In this document: positions 1 to 9,778 of the stretch, piece after piece
Layout: each line of letters starts with the position of its first letter
Position numbering within the stretch: position 1 is the first letter of the stretch
Assembly: GCA_040506705.1 (NCBI GenBank)
Contig: JBEVWG010000046.1
Coordinates: forward strand, 62,001-126,000
Source: Thiodiazotropha sp040506705
GTDB lineage: Bacteria; Pseudomonadota; Gammaproteobacteria; Chromatiales; Chromatiaceae
DNA length: 64,000 bases
Direction: 5' to 3'
Notes under the pieces: generated by a model
Database searches by the model: none
What the model was told of the DNA's origin: nothing
Seen by the model: only the letters and a program-made list of their open reading frames with translations
Program-made: the position numbers and the translations under genes

Positions 1-58
1 CCCCACTAAATAAGAACCATACAGATAAGTTACTAAGAATATTATAGAGAGGTAGACC

Positions 59-589
59 GTGGCAAAAGAGAGCAGCCAGAAGTTCGTAGCCCGAAACCGA
101 GCCCCCAGAGTACAGATAGAGTATGACGTGGAGCTCTACGGCGCTGAAAAACAGATCCAGTTGCCCTTCATTATGGGCGTTATGGCGGACCTCTCGGGTA
201 AACCCGAAGAGGCACTGCCTCCTGTCGCCGATCGAAAGATGCTTGAAATCGACGTGGATAATTTTGATGAAAGACTCAAAGCCATGAAACCCCGTACTGC
301 CTTCAGGGTTCCCAACACGCTGACTGGTGAGGGTAATATCAATGTCGATATCACCTTCGAGAATATGGATGACTTCTCTCCAGCAGCAGTTGCCAAAAAA
401 GTTGATGCACTGCGTCAATTACTCGATGCCCGTACCCAACTCGCTAATCTGTTGACCTACATGGATGGTAAATCAGGTGCTGAAGAGCTGATTGCCAAGG
501 CGCTGAATGATTCGACGCTGCTCCAATCTCTTGCCTCATCACCCAATCCTGATGGCGCATCGTCAGACGATTCAAAGGCAGAGGAGTAA
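59..589 (+). CDS. tssB: T6SS contractile sheath small subunit TssB (VipA/ImpB)
   Basis: TssB pairs with TssC to build the cytoplasmic contractile sheath around the Hcp tube. The 176-residue protein has the family length and the typical N-terminus with a basic patch followed by RAPRVQIEYDVE. Further on, LPFIMGVMADLSG and a segment ending FENMDDFSPAAVA are family hallmarks. The start is GTG at 59, preceded by a GAGAGG ribosome site. It is the first T6SS gene in the window, with tssC 3 bases downstream. The C-terminal 25 residues are Ser/Asp-rich and likely disordered. The promoter must lie in bases 1-58 or outside the window; a TATTAT-like box near 38-43 is possible but unproven. Confidence 0.97.
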   Translation: MAKESSQKFVARNRAPRVQIEYDVELYGAEKQIQLPFIMGVMADLSGKPEEALPPVADRKMLEIDVDNFDERLKAMKPRTAFRVPNTLTGEGNINVDITFENMDDFSPAAVAKKVDALRQLLDARTQLANLLTYMDGKSGAEELIAKALNDSTLLQSLASSPNPDGASSDDSKAEE

Positions 590-592
590 AAC

Positions 593-2092
593 ATGGCTGA
601 GTCAGATACCCAACAAGCAACTGGCAGCGCAGCTACTGAGAGTGTGGCCCCGGATGAATTTTCAGCCCTGCTGCAACAGGAATTCAAGCCAAAGACAGAA
701 CGCACCAAAGAAGCGGTGGTCAGTGCAGTGCAGACCCTCGCTGAGACAGTACTCAAAGAGAGCAGCACCATCTCTGATGATGCTGTTGAGACCATCGAGG
801 GCATCATTGCCGAGATCGACAAGAAGCTGACTGAACAGGTCAACCTGATTCTCCATCATGAAGATTTTCAAAAGCTGGAAGGGAGCTGGCGCGGTCTTCA
901 TCACCTGGTCAACAACACCGAAACCGATGAGATGTTGAAGATCAGGGTAATGAATATCTCGAAAAAGGAACTTGGTAAAACCTTGAAGAAGTTCAAGGGT
1001 ACAGCCTGGGATCAAAGCCCGATCTTCAAGAAGGTCTATGAAGAAGAGTATGGTCAGTTCGGCGGTGAACCCTATGGGTGCCTGGTAGGTGACTACCACT
1101 TTGACAATACACCCCCGGATGTTGAGTTGCTCACCGGCATGTCGCAGGTGGCTGCATCAGCTCACGCGCCATTTATTGCTGGTGCTGCACCTACAGTAAT
1201 GCAGATGGACTCCTGGCAGGAGCTATCCAATCCCAGAGATCTGACCAAGATCTTCCAGACACCGGAGTACGCATCATGGCGTTCTCTTAGAGAATCAGAG
1301 GATTCAAGATACATCGGCTTGGCCATGCCACGGTTTCTCTCCCGCCTCCCCTATGGCGCAAAAACCGATCCGGTTGAGGAGTTCGACTTCGAAGAAGACA
1401 CCGAAGGCGCTCTGCACGATAAATATACCTGGTCAAACTCTGCCTATGCGATGGCAGTAAATATCAACAAGGCCTTTAAAATGTATGGCTGGACCACCCG
1501 TATTCGCGGTGTCGAGTCCGGTGGTGCAGTTGAGGGTCTGCCTACTCACACTTTTCCCACCGATGATGGCGGGGTGGATATGAAGTGCCCAACCGAAATC
1601 GCCATTTCTGACCGCCGTGAGGCGGAATTGGCTAAAAATGGCTTTATGCCATTGCTGCATCGTAAGAACTCCGATTTTGCCGCCTTCATCGGTGCGCAAT
1701 CATTACAAAATCCAGCGGAGTATGACGATCCAGATGCTACAGCCAATGCAAATTTAGCTGCCCGATTGCCCTATCTGTTCGCAAGTTGCCGCTTCGCACA
1801 CTATTTGAAATGTATTGTGCGCGACAAGATAGGCTCCTTCAAAGAGCGTGACGACATGGAAAAATGGCTCAATAAATGGATTCAGAAGTACGTCGAACCC
1901 AGCCCGGGGACTGCCTCTGAAGAAGACAAGGCACGCAAACCACTGGCTGCGGCTGAAGTGGTTGTGTCAGAAGTGGAAGGTAATCCGGGCTACTACACGT
2001 CGAAATTCTTTCTGCGACCACATTACCAGCTGGAAGGTTTGACGGTATCTCTACGTTTAGTATCCAAGCTGCCTTCAGAGAAGGCGAGCTGA
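593..2092 (+). CDS. tssC: T6SS contractile sheath large subunit TssC (VipB/ImpC)
   Basis: TssC is the large sheath subunit; its C-terminal part is the handle removed and recycled by ClpV after contraction. The protein is 499 residues, normal for the family, with the characteristic segments LEGSWRGLHHLV, GDYHFDNTPPDVELL and SRLPYGAKTDPVEEF, and a C-terminal region ending in a PHYQLEGLTVSLRLVSKLP-type strand. It starts at ATG 593, three bases after tssB, so the two are translationally linked and made in similar amounts. The next gene is hcp after 34 bases. Confidence 0.98.
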   Translation: MAESDTQQATGSAATESVAPDEFSALLQQEFKPKTERTKEAVVSAVQTLAETVLKESSTISDDAVETIEGIIAEIDKKLTEQVNLILHHEDFQKLEGSWRGLHHLVNNTETDEMLKIRVMNISKKELGKTLKKFKGTAWDQSPIFKKVYEEEYGQFGGEPYGCLVGDYHFDNTPPDVELLTGMSQVAASAHAPFIAGAAPTVMQMDSWQELSNPRDLTKIFQTPEYASWRSLRESEDSRYIGLAMPRFLSRLPYGAKTDPVEEFDFEEDTEGALHDKYTWSNSAYAMAVNINKAFKMYGWTTRIRGVESGGAVEGLPTHTFPTDDGGVDMKCPTEIAISDRREAELAKNGFMPLLHRKNSDFAAFIGAQSLQNPAEYDDPDATANANLAARLPYLFASCRFAHYLKCIVRDKIGSFKERDDMEKWLNKWIQKYVEPSPGTASEEDKARKPLAAAEVVVSEVEGNPGYYTSKFFLRPHYQLEGLTVSLRLVSKLPSEKAS

Positions 2093-2126
2093 TACCTAAG
2101 TTATTTACATTTTGGAGGAATAAATC

Positions 2127-2615
2127 ATGGGCGTTGATCTTTTTATGAAAATCGATGGTGCGGATGGTGAAAGTACTGATGATGCACACAGCAAGTGGTG
2201 TGAGTTACTCAGCTACAGTCACGGTGTCTCTCAGCCCACATCTGGTGCCAGTGGTACTGGCGGTCGTACCGGTGGACGGGCTAATTTTGACAACTTCATT
2301 GCCGTAAAAACCATTGACAATGCAACACCAGACCTGAACATCAAATGTGCCAAGGGTGAGCATATCCCTAAGCTCGAAGTTGAATGCTGTCTGGCAAGTG
2401 GTGACAAACACACCTTCATGAAATATACCATGGAGGATGTTATCGTCACTTCCGTTACACCTGGCGGCAGTCAAGGAGATGAAACCAAGCCGTTGGAAAC
2501 TGTCTCTTTCGCCTACGGCAAGATCAAATGGGAATACACACCAATCGATCATACCGGAAAGCCTGGCTCCACCGTCGATCGAACCTGGAGTCTGGAGAAA
2601 AACAAGCAAGAGTAG
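2127..2615 (+). CDS. hcp: T6SS inner tube protein Hcp (TssD)
   Basis: Hcp forms the hexameric rings that stack into the T6SS inner tube and is also a secreted carrier for small effectors. The 162-residue protein begins VDLFMKIDGADGES and has the Gly/Thr-rich loop SGASGTGGRTGGRANF and a C-terminal strand WEYTPIDHTGKPGSTVDRTW, all typical of the family. There is a strong ribosome site (TTTGGAGGAATAAATC) just before ATG 2127. A stable stem-loop follows the gene, which fits the need for much more Hcp than other subunits. No C-terminal effector extension is present. Confidence 0.98.
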   Translation: MGVDLFMKIDGADGESTDDAHSKWCELLSYSHGVSQPTSGASGTGGRTGGRANFDNFIAVKTIDNATPDLNIKCAKGEHIPKLEVECCLASGDKHTFMKYTMEDVIVTSVTPGGSQGDETKPLETVSFAYGKIKWEYTPIDHTGKPGSTVDRTWSLEKNKQE

Positions 2616-2641
2616 TCCCCTGCATTGCTCGACAACAAGAA

Positions 2642-2670
2642 CCACCGCCTCCCCTTTGGGGAAGCGGTGG
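2642..2670 (+). terminator. Strong stem-loop after hcp, partial terminator or mRNA stabiliser
   Basis: An inverted repeat pairs 2642-2648 (CCACCGC) with 2664-2670, then continues after one C-A mismatch with TCCCC/GGGGA around a TTT loop, giving about 12 paired bases. No T-run follows, so it is not a standard intrinsic terminator. Placed between the abundant Hcp message and the rest of the operon, it more likely blocks 3' exonucleases or lowers downstream expression. Confidence 0.55.
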
Positions 2671-2774
2671 AAATATGAGCTACAACGCGTTATTTTCCCT
2701 TACTTATAACTGGTTCTGGCAGAATGATCAGATCTGGTTTAAGTCGGATGTGCACCGACATATAGGCCCGTACA

Positions 2775-3584
2775 ATGGAAGCTGAAGAACTATTGAAACA
2801 AGGCGAACTGGATGCCGCACTCGACGCCTTGCAACAAGCAATAAGAAAAGAGCCCTCAAACGCAAAACTACGGGTATTTTTATTTCAATTACTGTGCGTC
2901 GTCGGCGCTTGGGAGAGAGCCCTGAGTCAACTGGATGTTGCAGCTGACCTGGATCCACTCAACCTGCCAATGGCTCAAACCTACCGTGAAGCGATCCAGT
3001 GCGAGTTATTTCGAAAAGAGGTCTTTGGCGGTGAAAAGTCGCCACTTATTTTTGGTGATCCACCTGAGTGGACTGCCTTTCTTCTCGAATCTCTCAGGCT
3101 TTCAGGAAAAGGTGAATATGCACAAGCTGAGAGTCTACGCAACCAGGCGTTTGAACTCGCGCCAACCAGCTCGGGTATGCTTGATGAGCAACCATTTGCC
3201 TGGTTAGCCGACGCGGACTCGCGTATCGGGCCAATGTTTGAGGCCATCGTAAATGGACGCTACTACTGGATTCCCATGCAACGTCTGAAGAAGGTCTCCA
3301 TAGAGGCTCCAGAGGATCTACGTGACATGGTCTGGACACCGGCTCATCTGACTTTTGAGAATGAGGGGGAGGCCGTTGCGCTGTTACCCGCTCGATATCC
3401 CGGTACCGAACAGGAGACAGATACAGCATTGAAACTCTCCCGTAAAACAGAGTGGCTGACACCTGCTGATAATCTCTATATTGGCTTGGGACAACGTATG
3501 CTGGCTACAGACCAAAATGAATACCCCCTGCTCAATACCAGAGAAATAGAGTTTCAAGCCGCTACGGACAGCACGACTGAATAA
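2775..3584 (+). CDS. tagJ: T6SS accessory protein TagJ (ImpE family)
   Basis: TagJ binds the sheath small subunit TssB and modulates ClpV recruitment in systems resembling the Pseudomonas HSI-I cluster. The 269-residue protein opens with a TPR-like helical part (EELLKQGELDAALDALQQAIRKEP in outline, residues about 3-60) and carries the family signature around residues 140-230: WLADADSRIGPMFEAIVNGRYYWIP followed by a LLPARYPGTE segment. It lies between hcp and tssE on the same strand, 158 bases after hcp. Its presence suggests a type of T6SS whose sheath disassembly is tuned by TagJ. Confidence 0.93.
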   Translation: MEAEELLKQGELDAALDALQQAIRKEPSNAKLRVFLFQLLCVVGAWERALSQLDVAADLDPLNLPMAQTYREAIQCELFRKEVFGGEKSPLIFGDPPEWTAFLLESLRLSGKGEYAQAESLRNQAFELAPTSSGMLDEQPFAWLADADSRIGPMFEAIVNGRYYWIPMQRLKKVSIEAPEDLRDMVWTPAHLTFENEGEAVALLPARYPGTEQETDTALKLSRKTEWLTPADNLYIGLGQRMLATDQNEYPLLNTREIEFQAATDSTTE

Positions 3585-3611
3585 GATGAATCTGGCGGAG
3601 ATACCACTCAG

Positions 3612-4127
3612 TTGAAGTCCACTAATCAACAGCAACAGTTACAGCCGTCGTTACTCGACCGGCTGACCGATGACGAACCTGGAAAAACAAAGGAGTCAGC
3701 GGATAAGCGGGTCATTTCAATGCGTCGTTTACGGCAATGCGTTCTGAGAGACCTTGCCTGGCTGATGAATACCACCAATTTGGCAACGACTGAAGATCTG
3801 GAAGCCTATCCCGAAGTCACTCACTCTGTACTCAACTATGGTCTGAATGAACTCTCAGGGCATCTGGTAACCGGCCTGGATCTGAGCAAGCTTGAAAGAA
3901 TGGTTCGTCAGTCGATCCAGGACTTTGAACCCCGTATATTGCCTCACACAGTCAAAGTACGCTCCATAAGGGATAGCAGTAAAGAGAGCCATAACCGCCT
4001 AATGTTTGAGATTGAAGGACAACTCTGGGCTGAACCCACACCCTCACATCTGCTGATTAAGACCCAAATTGATCTGGAAGAAGGCGGGGTCACACTTGCA
4101 GACGCCTACTCTACGGGTATGGAGTAA
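3612..4127 (+). CDS. tssE: T6SS baseplate protein TssE (ImpF, gp25-like)
   Basis: TssE is the phage gp25-like wedge protein linking baseplate to sheath. The protein is 171 residues; its central and C-terminal part (RRLRQCVLRDLAWLMNTTN, LNYGLNELSGH and the RFEIEGQLWAEP-like strand, here FEIEGQLWAEPTP) matches the gp25 lysozyme-like fold family. The chosen start is TTG at 3612 with a GGAG at 3597-3600; no better in-frame ATG exists upstream. The gene ends 4 bases before tssF, so the two are coupled. Confidence 0.94.
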   Translation: MKSTNQQQQLQPSLLDRLTDDEPGKTKESADKRVISMRRLRQCVLRDLAWLMNTTNLATTEDLEAYPEVTHSVLNYGLNELSGHLVTGLDLSKLERMVRQSIQDFEPRILPHTVKVRSIRDSSKESHNRLMFEIEGQLWAEPTPSHLLIKTQIDLEEGGVTLADAYSTGME

Positions 4128-4131
4128 GCCG

Positions 4132-6003
4132 ATGGATCCGCGCCTGCTCAAATACTACAATCAAGAGTTGCAGTTTATGCGTGAAATGGGGGCTGAATTT
4201 GCTCAGGCTTACCCTAAAATCGCCAGTCGCCTCTCTCTCGACGAGTTTGAGTGTGCAGACCCCTATGTAGAGCGCCTATTGGAAGGCTTCAGCTTTCTGG
4301 CAGCCAGAATACAGCTCAAACTCGATGAAGAGTTTCCTCGTTTCACCCAACACTTGATGGAACGGGTTTTCCCTCACTACCTCTGCCCCACACCATCGAT
4401 GATGGTGGTGCAGTTTCAGGCAGATATGCTGGAACCCTCATTGTGTGATGGTTTTCTTCTGCCCCGACACTCAACAATGCGTAGCCGTATCGGCAAAGGC
4501 AGTCATACCGCCTGTATCTACCGCACAGCTCAAGACGTTACCCTGTGGCCGATAGAGATTCAGAGTGTTGACTATCTACCCACACCAGCATCAATCGCAC
4601 TGGCTGGAATCGGCAAGCAGGAGGGGGCAAGAGCTGCCATTCGACTCAGGTTGAAGACCACTGGTGATATCCCCTTCAATCACCTCGATCTCGATCGGCT
4701 ACCCATCTTCTTCAGTGGTGGTGATAGCGGCATGCGTGCTTTCGAGGCTGTGGCCGGTCACACATTGAAGATAGTAGGTCGTGCCCCTGAATCAGAGACA
4801 TACCGAACAACCACACAAGCCTCTCCAGTCAGAATAATGGGATTCAATGAGAATGAATCCTTGTTGAATTATGGGCCGCGTTCGTTCCAGGGCTACCGGT
4901 TTCTGGCCGAGTACTTTGCCCTGCCCGAACGTTTCCTGTTTGTAGAACTGAATGATCTCAAGACAGTTCTGAGAGATTGTGACAATCAACAACTGGAGCT
5001 ATACCTGCTGCTTGATGAGAGCGATCCCGATTTAGAAAGTGGCCTCAGCGAGCGCAACTTCCTGCTTAACTGTTCACCGGCAATCAATCTGTTTCCTAAA
5101 CGGGCAGACCGTATTCACCTCAGTGATAGCAACTCTGAATATCACATTCTGCCCGATCGCACCCGACCAATGGACTATGAAGTCTATGAAGTTGATAGTG
5201 TGATCGGTTTCGGTAGTAACACTGAGCAGCGTCAGACTTTTCAGTCATTCTATGCCAGTAACGACTTTATCGCCTCGGATCAGCCACGTGCATATTTTGC
5301 AACCCATCGGCAACCAAGGCTACTTTCATCCAAGCAGCAGCGTGAAGGCGCACGTTCCAGTTACATAGGCAGTGAAATCTTTGTCTCTATAGTGGATGCA
5401 GATGAAGCGCCATTTCAAAGTGATCTTCGACAACTCGCTGTGACCACGCTATGTACAAATCGTGACTTGCCGATGCACATACCTTTGGGTCAGGGTGGCT
5501 CTGCCTTCACCCTGGATAGCAGTACACCGGTAAACCAGATTCGTTGTATTGGATCTCCTACAAAACCCAAACCATCCACAGCGCAAGGTTCCATCAGTTG
5601 GCGATTGATCAACCACCTCTCTCTCAACTACCTGTCCATGGCCAGTGAGGACAAAGATCAGAGCACGGCGGCCTTGAAAGATTTTCTATATCTCTATGCA
5701 GATAGCAAAGATCCGGCGATGCGTAAACAGATCGAGGGTGTGATCTCCATTGAATCCAAACCGGTGAATCGTCGCCTGCCCAGTCCAGGCCCGATCTCTT
5801 TCGGCCATGGTCTTGAGATCATATTGACTCTCGATGATTTATCGTTCGAAGGTAGTGGCGCTTTTCTGTTTGGCGCCATGATGGAACAGTTTTTCAGGAA
5901 GTACACTGCAATTAATTCTTTTACTGAGACAGTAGTCGTCACTCAACAAAGGGGAGAGATCAAAAGATGGCCAGTAAGGCTGGGTCTGAGAAAAACTCTC
6001 TAA
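4132..6003 (+). CDS. tssF: T6SS baseplate protein TssF (ImpG/VasA)
   Basis: TssF forms the wedge core of the baseplate with TssG. The frame is open from 4069, but the true start is almost certainly ATG 4132, four bases after the tssE stop, giving MDPRLLKYYNQELQFMREMG, the classic TssF N-terminus, and 623 residues. Family segments include AYPKIASRLSLDEFECADPYVERLLEGFSFL in the first 70 residues and FGHGLEIILTLDD near the end. The 3' end overlaps tssG by 37 bases. Confidence 0.97.
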   Translation: MDPRLLKYYNQELQFMREMGAEFAQAYPKIASRLSLDEFECADPYVERLLEGFSFLAARIQLKLDEEFPRFTQHLMERVFPHYLCPTPSMMVVQFQADMLEPSLCDGFLLPRHSTMRSRIGKGSHTACIYRTAQDVTLWPIEIQSVDYLPTPASIALAGIGKQEGARAAIRLRLKTTGDIPFNHLDLDRLPIFFSGGDSGMRAFEAVAGHTLKIVGRAPESETYRTTTQASPVRIMGFNENESLLNYGPRSFQGYRFLAEYFALPERFLFVELNDLKTVLRDCDNQQLELYLLLDESDPDLESGLSERNFLLNCSPAINLFPKRADRIHLSDSNSEYHILPDRTRPMDYEVYEVDSVIGFGSNTEQRQTFQSFYASNDFIASDQPRAYFATHRQPRLLSSKQQREGARSSYIGSEIFVSIVDADEAPFQSDLRQLAVTTLCTNRDLPMHIPLGQGGSAFTLDSSTPVNQIRCIGSPTKPKPSTAQGSISWRLINHLSLNYLSMASEDKDQSTAALKDFLYLYADSKDPAMRKQIEGVISIESKPVNRRLPSPGPISFGHGLEIILTLDDLSFEGSGAFLFGAMMEQFFRKYTAINSFTETVVVTQQRGEIKRWPVRLGLRKTL

Positions 6004-7007
6004 GCCTCTTCGACAGGCTGCAACAGTCGCCCTATCGCTTTGACTTCTATCAGGCAATGCGACGGCTGGAGTGTGCCTATCCGGAAGAGCCCAGACTCAG
6101 TCAGTCCCGTCATGTAAAGCGCGATAAAATACGGCTTGGACAGGATCCGACAATGGCCTTTCAGCCCTCTACCCTCTCCTCTTTTCGACAGGGGAAAGGT
6201 ACCAAGCCACCAAGACTGGGGATCTATTTTTTTGGACTGTTCGGTCCGAATGGCCCCCTGCCGCTGCATCTCACTGAATTTGTCCATGATCGACTGCACA
6301 ATATCCATGATCCAACCCAAGTTGAGTTTCTGGACCATTTTCACCATCGGCTGCTCACCCTTTTCTATCGAGCCTGGGCGAACAGTCAACCAACTGTCAG
6401 TTTCGATCGTGCAGATGACGACCAGTTCGGTAACTATCTTGGCTCGCTGTTTGGTATTGGATCCCCCCCCCTGAGAGATCGGGATGCCATGCCTGACCTG
6501 GCGAAGCTTCACTACTCAGGCCGCCTCGCCAGCCATACCCGGAATGCAGAAGGCCTGGAAGCGATAATTGCGGATTTCTTCAGGCTTCCTGTGCATATCG
6601 AAGAGTTCATCGGTACCTGGATCGATCTTCCGGAGAACAGCCGCTGCCGGTTAGGTGAATCCATGGAGATCAGTACCCTCGGTACAAGCATCATACTTGG
6701 TGACCGGGTCTGGCAGGGTCAACAGAAATTCCGCATTGTACTGGGCGCATTAAATTTTGATGACTATCAGCGCATGTTGCCTGGTGGTGAAAGTCTGAAA
6801 CGGCTCATCGCTGTTGTGAAAAACTATATCGGCGATGAACAGGATTGGGAGCTGAACCTGATTCTGCAAGAGCAGGAAGTCCCCCCTTTAAGTCTTAATG
6901 GTGAGAGCCGCCTGGGTTGGACCAGCTGGCTTGCTCAACACCCTCTGGGACGGGATGGTGACGATCTATTTCTACAACCCCTTGAACTTAGAGGTCTCCC
7001 GTCATGA
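5967..7007 (+). CDS. tssG: T6SS baseplate protein TssG (ImpH/VasB)
   Basis: TssG bridges the two TssF copies in each baseplate wedge. The 346-residue protein has the family features LQQSPYRFDFYQAMRRLEC near the N-terminus, FFGLFGPNGPLPLHLTE around residue 90, and a C-terminal LGWTSWLAQHPLG. The start ATG 5967 sits inside the end of tssF and has a GGGGAGAG ribosome site at 5951-5958. It overlaps clpV by 4 bases (ATGA), so translation is coupled on both sides. Confidence 0.97.
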   Translation: MASKAGSEKNSLSLFDRLQQSPYRFDFYQAMRRLECAYPEEPRLSQSRHVKRDKIRLGQDPTMAFQPSTLSSFRQGKGTKPPRLGIYFFGLFGPNGPLPLHLTEFVHDRLHNIHDPTQVEFLDHFHHRLLTLFYRAWANSQPTVSFDRADDDQFGNYLGSLFGIGSPPLRDRDAMPDLAKLHYSGRLASHTRNAEGLEAIIADFFRLPVHIEEFIGTWIDLPENSRCRLGESMEISTLGTSIILGDRVWQGQQKFRIVLGALNFDDYQRMLPGGESLKRLIAVVKNYIGDEQDWELNLILQEQEVPPLSLNGESRLGWTSWLAQHPLGRDGDDLFLQPLELRGLPS

Positions 7008-9748
7008 GCGAGATTAATCGTGCCGCCCTGTTTGGCAAACTGAATAGCCTGGGCTACAAGGCCATTGAGAGCGCAACCGTTTTCTGCAAGATGCGGGGCA
7101 ATCCCTATGTAGAGTTGGTTCACTGGATACATCAAGTGCTGCAATTGCAGGATTCTGATCTGCACAAAATCATTAAGCAGTTCAATCTTGAACCCTCTCA
7201 CCTGGCAAAAGATATCACTGAGACACTGGATACCCTGCCTCGTGGCTCCACCTCCATCTCTGATCTCTCTTCACATGTCGAAGAGGCGACAGAAAGAGGA
7301 TGGGTATATGGAACGCTGATGTTTGGCGACTCCCAGGTCCGTACCGGCTACCTGATGATCGGTATTTTGAAAACCAAAAGTCTGCATAATGCCCTGTTGA
7401 GAATCTCCGATCAGTTTAAAAAGCTGAATGTCGAGACCCTCACCGAACGCTTTGCTGAAGTTGTGGAAGGTTCACCTGAAGAGGCGATGCGATCAAGCGA
7501 TGGATTCCAGGTGGGTGGCGGAGCTGCTCCTGGTGAAGCCAGTGATGCAATTGCACCAGCCCAGATGGGGAAACAGCAGGCTCTGCAGCAATTCTCAGTA
7601 GACCTTACAGAACGAGCCAGAAAGGGTGAAATCGACCCGATTGTCGGGCGGGACGAGGAGATTCGACAGATTATCGACATTCTGATGCGCCGCCGTCAGA
7701 ACAATCCTATCCTCACTGGTGAGGCCGGAGTGGGTAAAACAGCCGTTGTAGAAGGATTTGCCCTACAGATAGCAAAAGGTGATGTCCCCCCTCCCCTTAA
7801 AGAGGTCAGCCTGCGTGTACTCGATGTTGGCCTGCTGCAGGCAGGTGCAAGTATGAAGGGCGAGTTCGAGAATCGACTGAAGCAAGTCATTGAGGAGGTG
7901 CAGTCCTCTGAAAAACCGATCATTCTCTTCATCGATGAAGCCCATACCCTGATCGGTGCCGGTGGCAGTGCAGGAACCGGGGATGCGGCAAATCTGCTGA
8001 AACCCGCTCTGGCTCGAGGCACCTTGAGAACTGTTGCCGCCACCACCTGGGCGGAATACAAAAAGTATATTGAAAAAGACCCGGCACTGACCCGTCGTTT
8101 TCAGGTTGTGCAGGTTGATGAGCCAGACGAAGACCGGGCTATCATGATGATGCGTGGCATGGCTTCAACCCTTGAAGGCCATCATCAGGTGCAGATTCTG
8201 GATGAGGCTCTGGACGCCTCAGTACGCCTCTCGCATCGATATATTCCTGCCCGACAGCTACCTGACAAGTCTGTGAGTTTACTGGATACCACCTGTGCCA
8301 GGGTGGCCATCAGCCAGGCAGCAGTGCCCGCTGAAGTGGATGACAGTCGTCGTCGTATCGAAGCGCTGGAGACCGAACTGGAGATTATCGGCAGAGAGCG
8401 CGTTATCGGATTGGATACCGAAGAGCGGGAAAAATCGACCCAGGAAAAGCTATCTGAAGAGCGCCAACGCCTTGAACAACTGACTGCTCGCTGGGAAGAG
8501 GAAAAATCCCTGGTTGAAGAGGTGCTCTCCATCGAGCGAAAGCTGAAAGGCGAAGATGGCGAAGATGAAGCGTCAACAGAGGATAGTGAGGGAAGTGATC
8601 AAGCCACTGAAGATCAGGAAGTCACTGCTGAGACAATACAAGACGAGCCAGAAGCGTCAAACGAGACCCTGTTACAAAGCCTCAGACAACTCAAGTCCAA
8701 ACTCAGTGAATTACAGGGTGAAAGCCCACTAATTCTTCCCAGTGTTGATGCCCAGGCGGTGGCCTCAGTAGTAGGTGACTGGACTGGCATACCTGTGGGC
8801 AGAATGGTGAAGAATGAGATCGAGACCATTCTCAGCCTCAGCGACACCCTGGCCAAGCGGGTCATCGGTCAGGATCACGCTCTGGAGATGATTTCTCGCA
8901 GAGTGCAGACCTCCAGGGCCAATCTGGATAACCCCAACAAACCGATTGGTGTTTTCATGCTTTGCGGCCCCTCAGGAGTGGGTAAAACGGAGACAGGATT
9001 GACCCTGGCTGAATCACTCTATGGTGGCGAACAGAATGTAATCACCATCAACATGAGTGAATTCCAGGAAGCCCACACAGTATCGACCTTGAAAGGTGCA
9101 CCTCCGGGCTATGTTGGCTATGGTGAAGGTGGAATACTTACAGAAGCGGTACGCCGCAAACCCTATAGTGTGGTATTACTTGACGAGGTGGAAAAAGCAC
9201 ATCCTGATGTCCACGAAATCTTCTTTCAGGTTTTTGACAAGGGCTGGATGGAAGATGGCGAAGGACGGCATATCGATTTCAAGAATACACTGATTTTGCT
9301 GACTTCAAATGTCGGCACAGAGATGATCGATAATCTGTGCAAAGATCCGGAACTGATGCCTGAGCCTGGTGCCATCGCCTCAGCCTTGCGTGATCCATTG
9401 CAAAAAGTCTTTCCTTCAGCCTTACTGGGTCGTTTAGTGGTCATTCCCTACTACCCCTTAAGCGATGAAGTGCTGGCTAAAGTGGTTCGTCTGCAACTGG
9501 GTAGAATCGAATCCCGTATCCTTGAGAATCATGACGTGCCGCTTAATATAGACGATGAGGTCATAAAGTTGATCATCAGCCGCTGCACCGAAGTGGAGAG
9601 TGGTGCGAGAATGGTAGACGCTATACTCACCAACACAATGCTCCCTGAAATCAGTCGACACATATTGATTGAAAAAATGGAGGGCCGTCCGATTGGCAAA
9701 ATCCAGATTGGTGTGGAGAATGATGAATTCAGCTATAACTTTTCCTAA
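7004..9748 (+). CDS. tssH: T6SS sheath-disassembly AAA+ ATPase TssH (ClpV)
   Basis: ClpV extracts TssC from contracted sheaths so that they can be reused. The protein is 914 residues: a Clp-N domain (1-150), first AAA+ domain with Walker A GEAGVGKT at 239-246 and Walker B ILFIDEAH, a middle coiled-coil region, and second AAA+ domain with GPSGVGKT near 657 and VVLLDEVEKAHP. An unusually acidic Glu/Asp/Ser-rich insert (about residues 520-560) sits in the middle region. The protein ends with a C-terminal D2-small domain. The start overlaps the tssG stop. Housekeeping ClpB is excluded by context and by the N-domain. Confidence 0.97.
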   Translation: MSEINRAALFGKLNSLGYKAIESATVFCKMRGNPYVELVHWIHQVLQLQDSDLHKIIKQFNLEPSHLAKDITETLDTLPRGSTSISDLSSHVEEATERGWVYGTLMFGDSQVRTGYLMIGILKTKSLHNALLRISDQFKKLNVETLTERFAEVVEGSPEEAMRSSDGFQVGGGAAPGEASDAIAPAQMGKQQALQQFSVDLTERARKGEIDPIVGRDEEIRQIIDILMRRRQNNPILTGEAGVGKTAVVEGFALQIAKGDVPPPLKEVSLRVLDVGLLQAGASMKGEFENRLKQVIEEVQSSEKPIILFIDEAHTLIGAGGSAGTGDAANLLKPALARGTLRTVAATTWAEYKKYIEKDPALTRRFQVVQVDEPDEDRAIMMMRGMASTLEGHHQVQILDEALDASVRLSHRYIPARQLPDKSVSLLDTTCARVAISQAAVPAEVDDSRRRIEALETELEIIGRERVIGLDTEEREKSTQEKLSEERQRLEQLTARWEEEKSLVEEVLSIERKLKGEDGEDEASTEDSEGSDQATEDQEVTAETIQDEPEASNETLLQSLRQLKSKLSELQGESPLILPSVDAQAVASVVGDWTGIPVGRMVKNEIETILSLSDTLAKRVIGQDHALEMISRRVQTSRANLDNPNKPIGVFMLCGPSGVGKTETGLTLAESLYGGEQNVITINMSEFQEAHTVSTLKGAPPGYVGYGEGGILTEAVRRKPYSVVLLDEVEKAHPDVHEIFFQVFDKGWMEDGEGRHIDFKNTLILLTSNVGTEMIDNLCKDPELMPEPGAIASALRDPLQKVFPSALLGRLVVIPYYPLSDEVLAKVVRLQLGRIESRILENHDVPLNIDDEVIKLIISRCTEVESGARMVDAILTNTMLPEISRHILIEKMEGRPIGKIQIGVENDEFSYNFS

Positions 9749-9778
9749 GCTTTAAATAGAGTTACTACGGCAATATTG

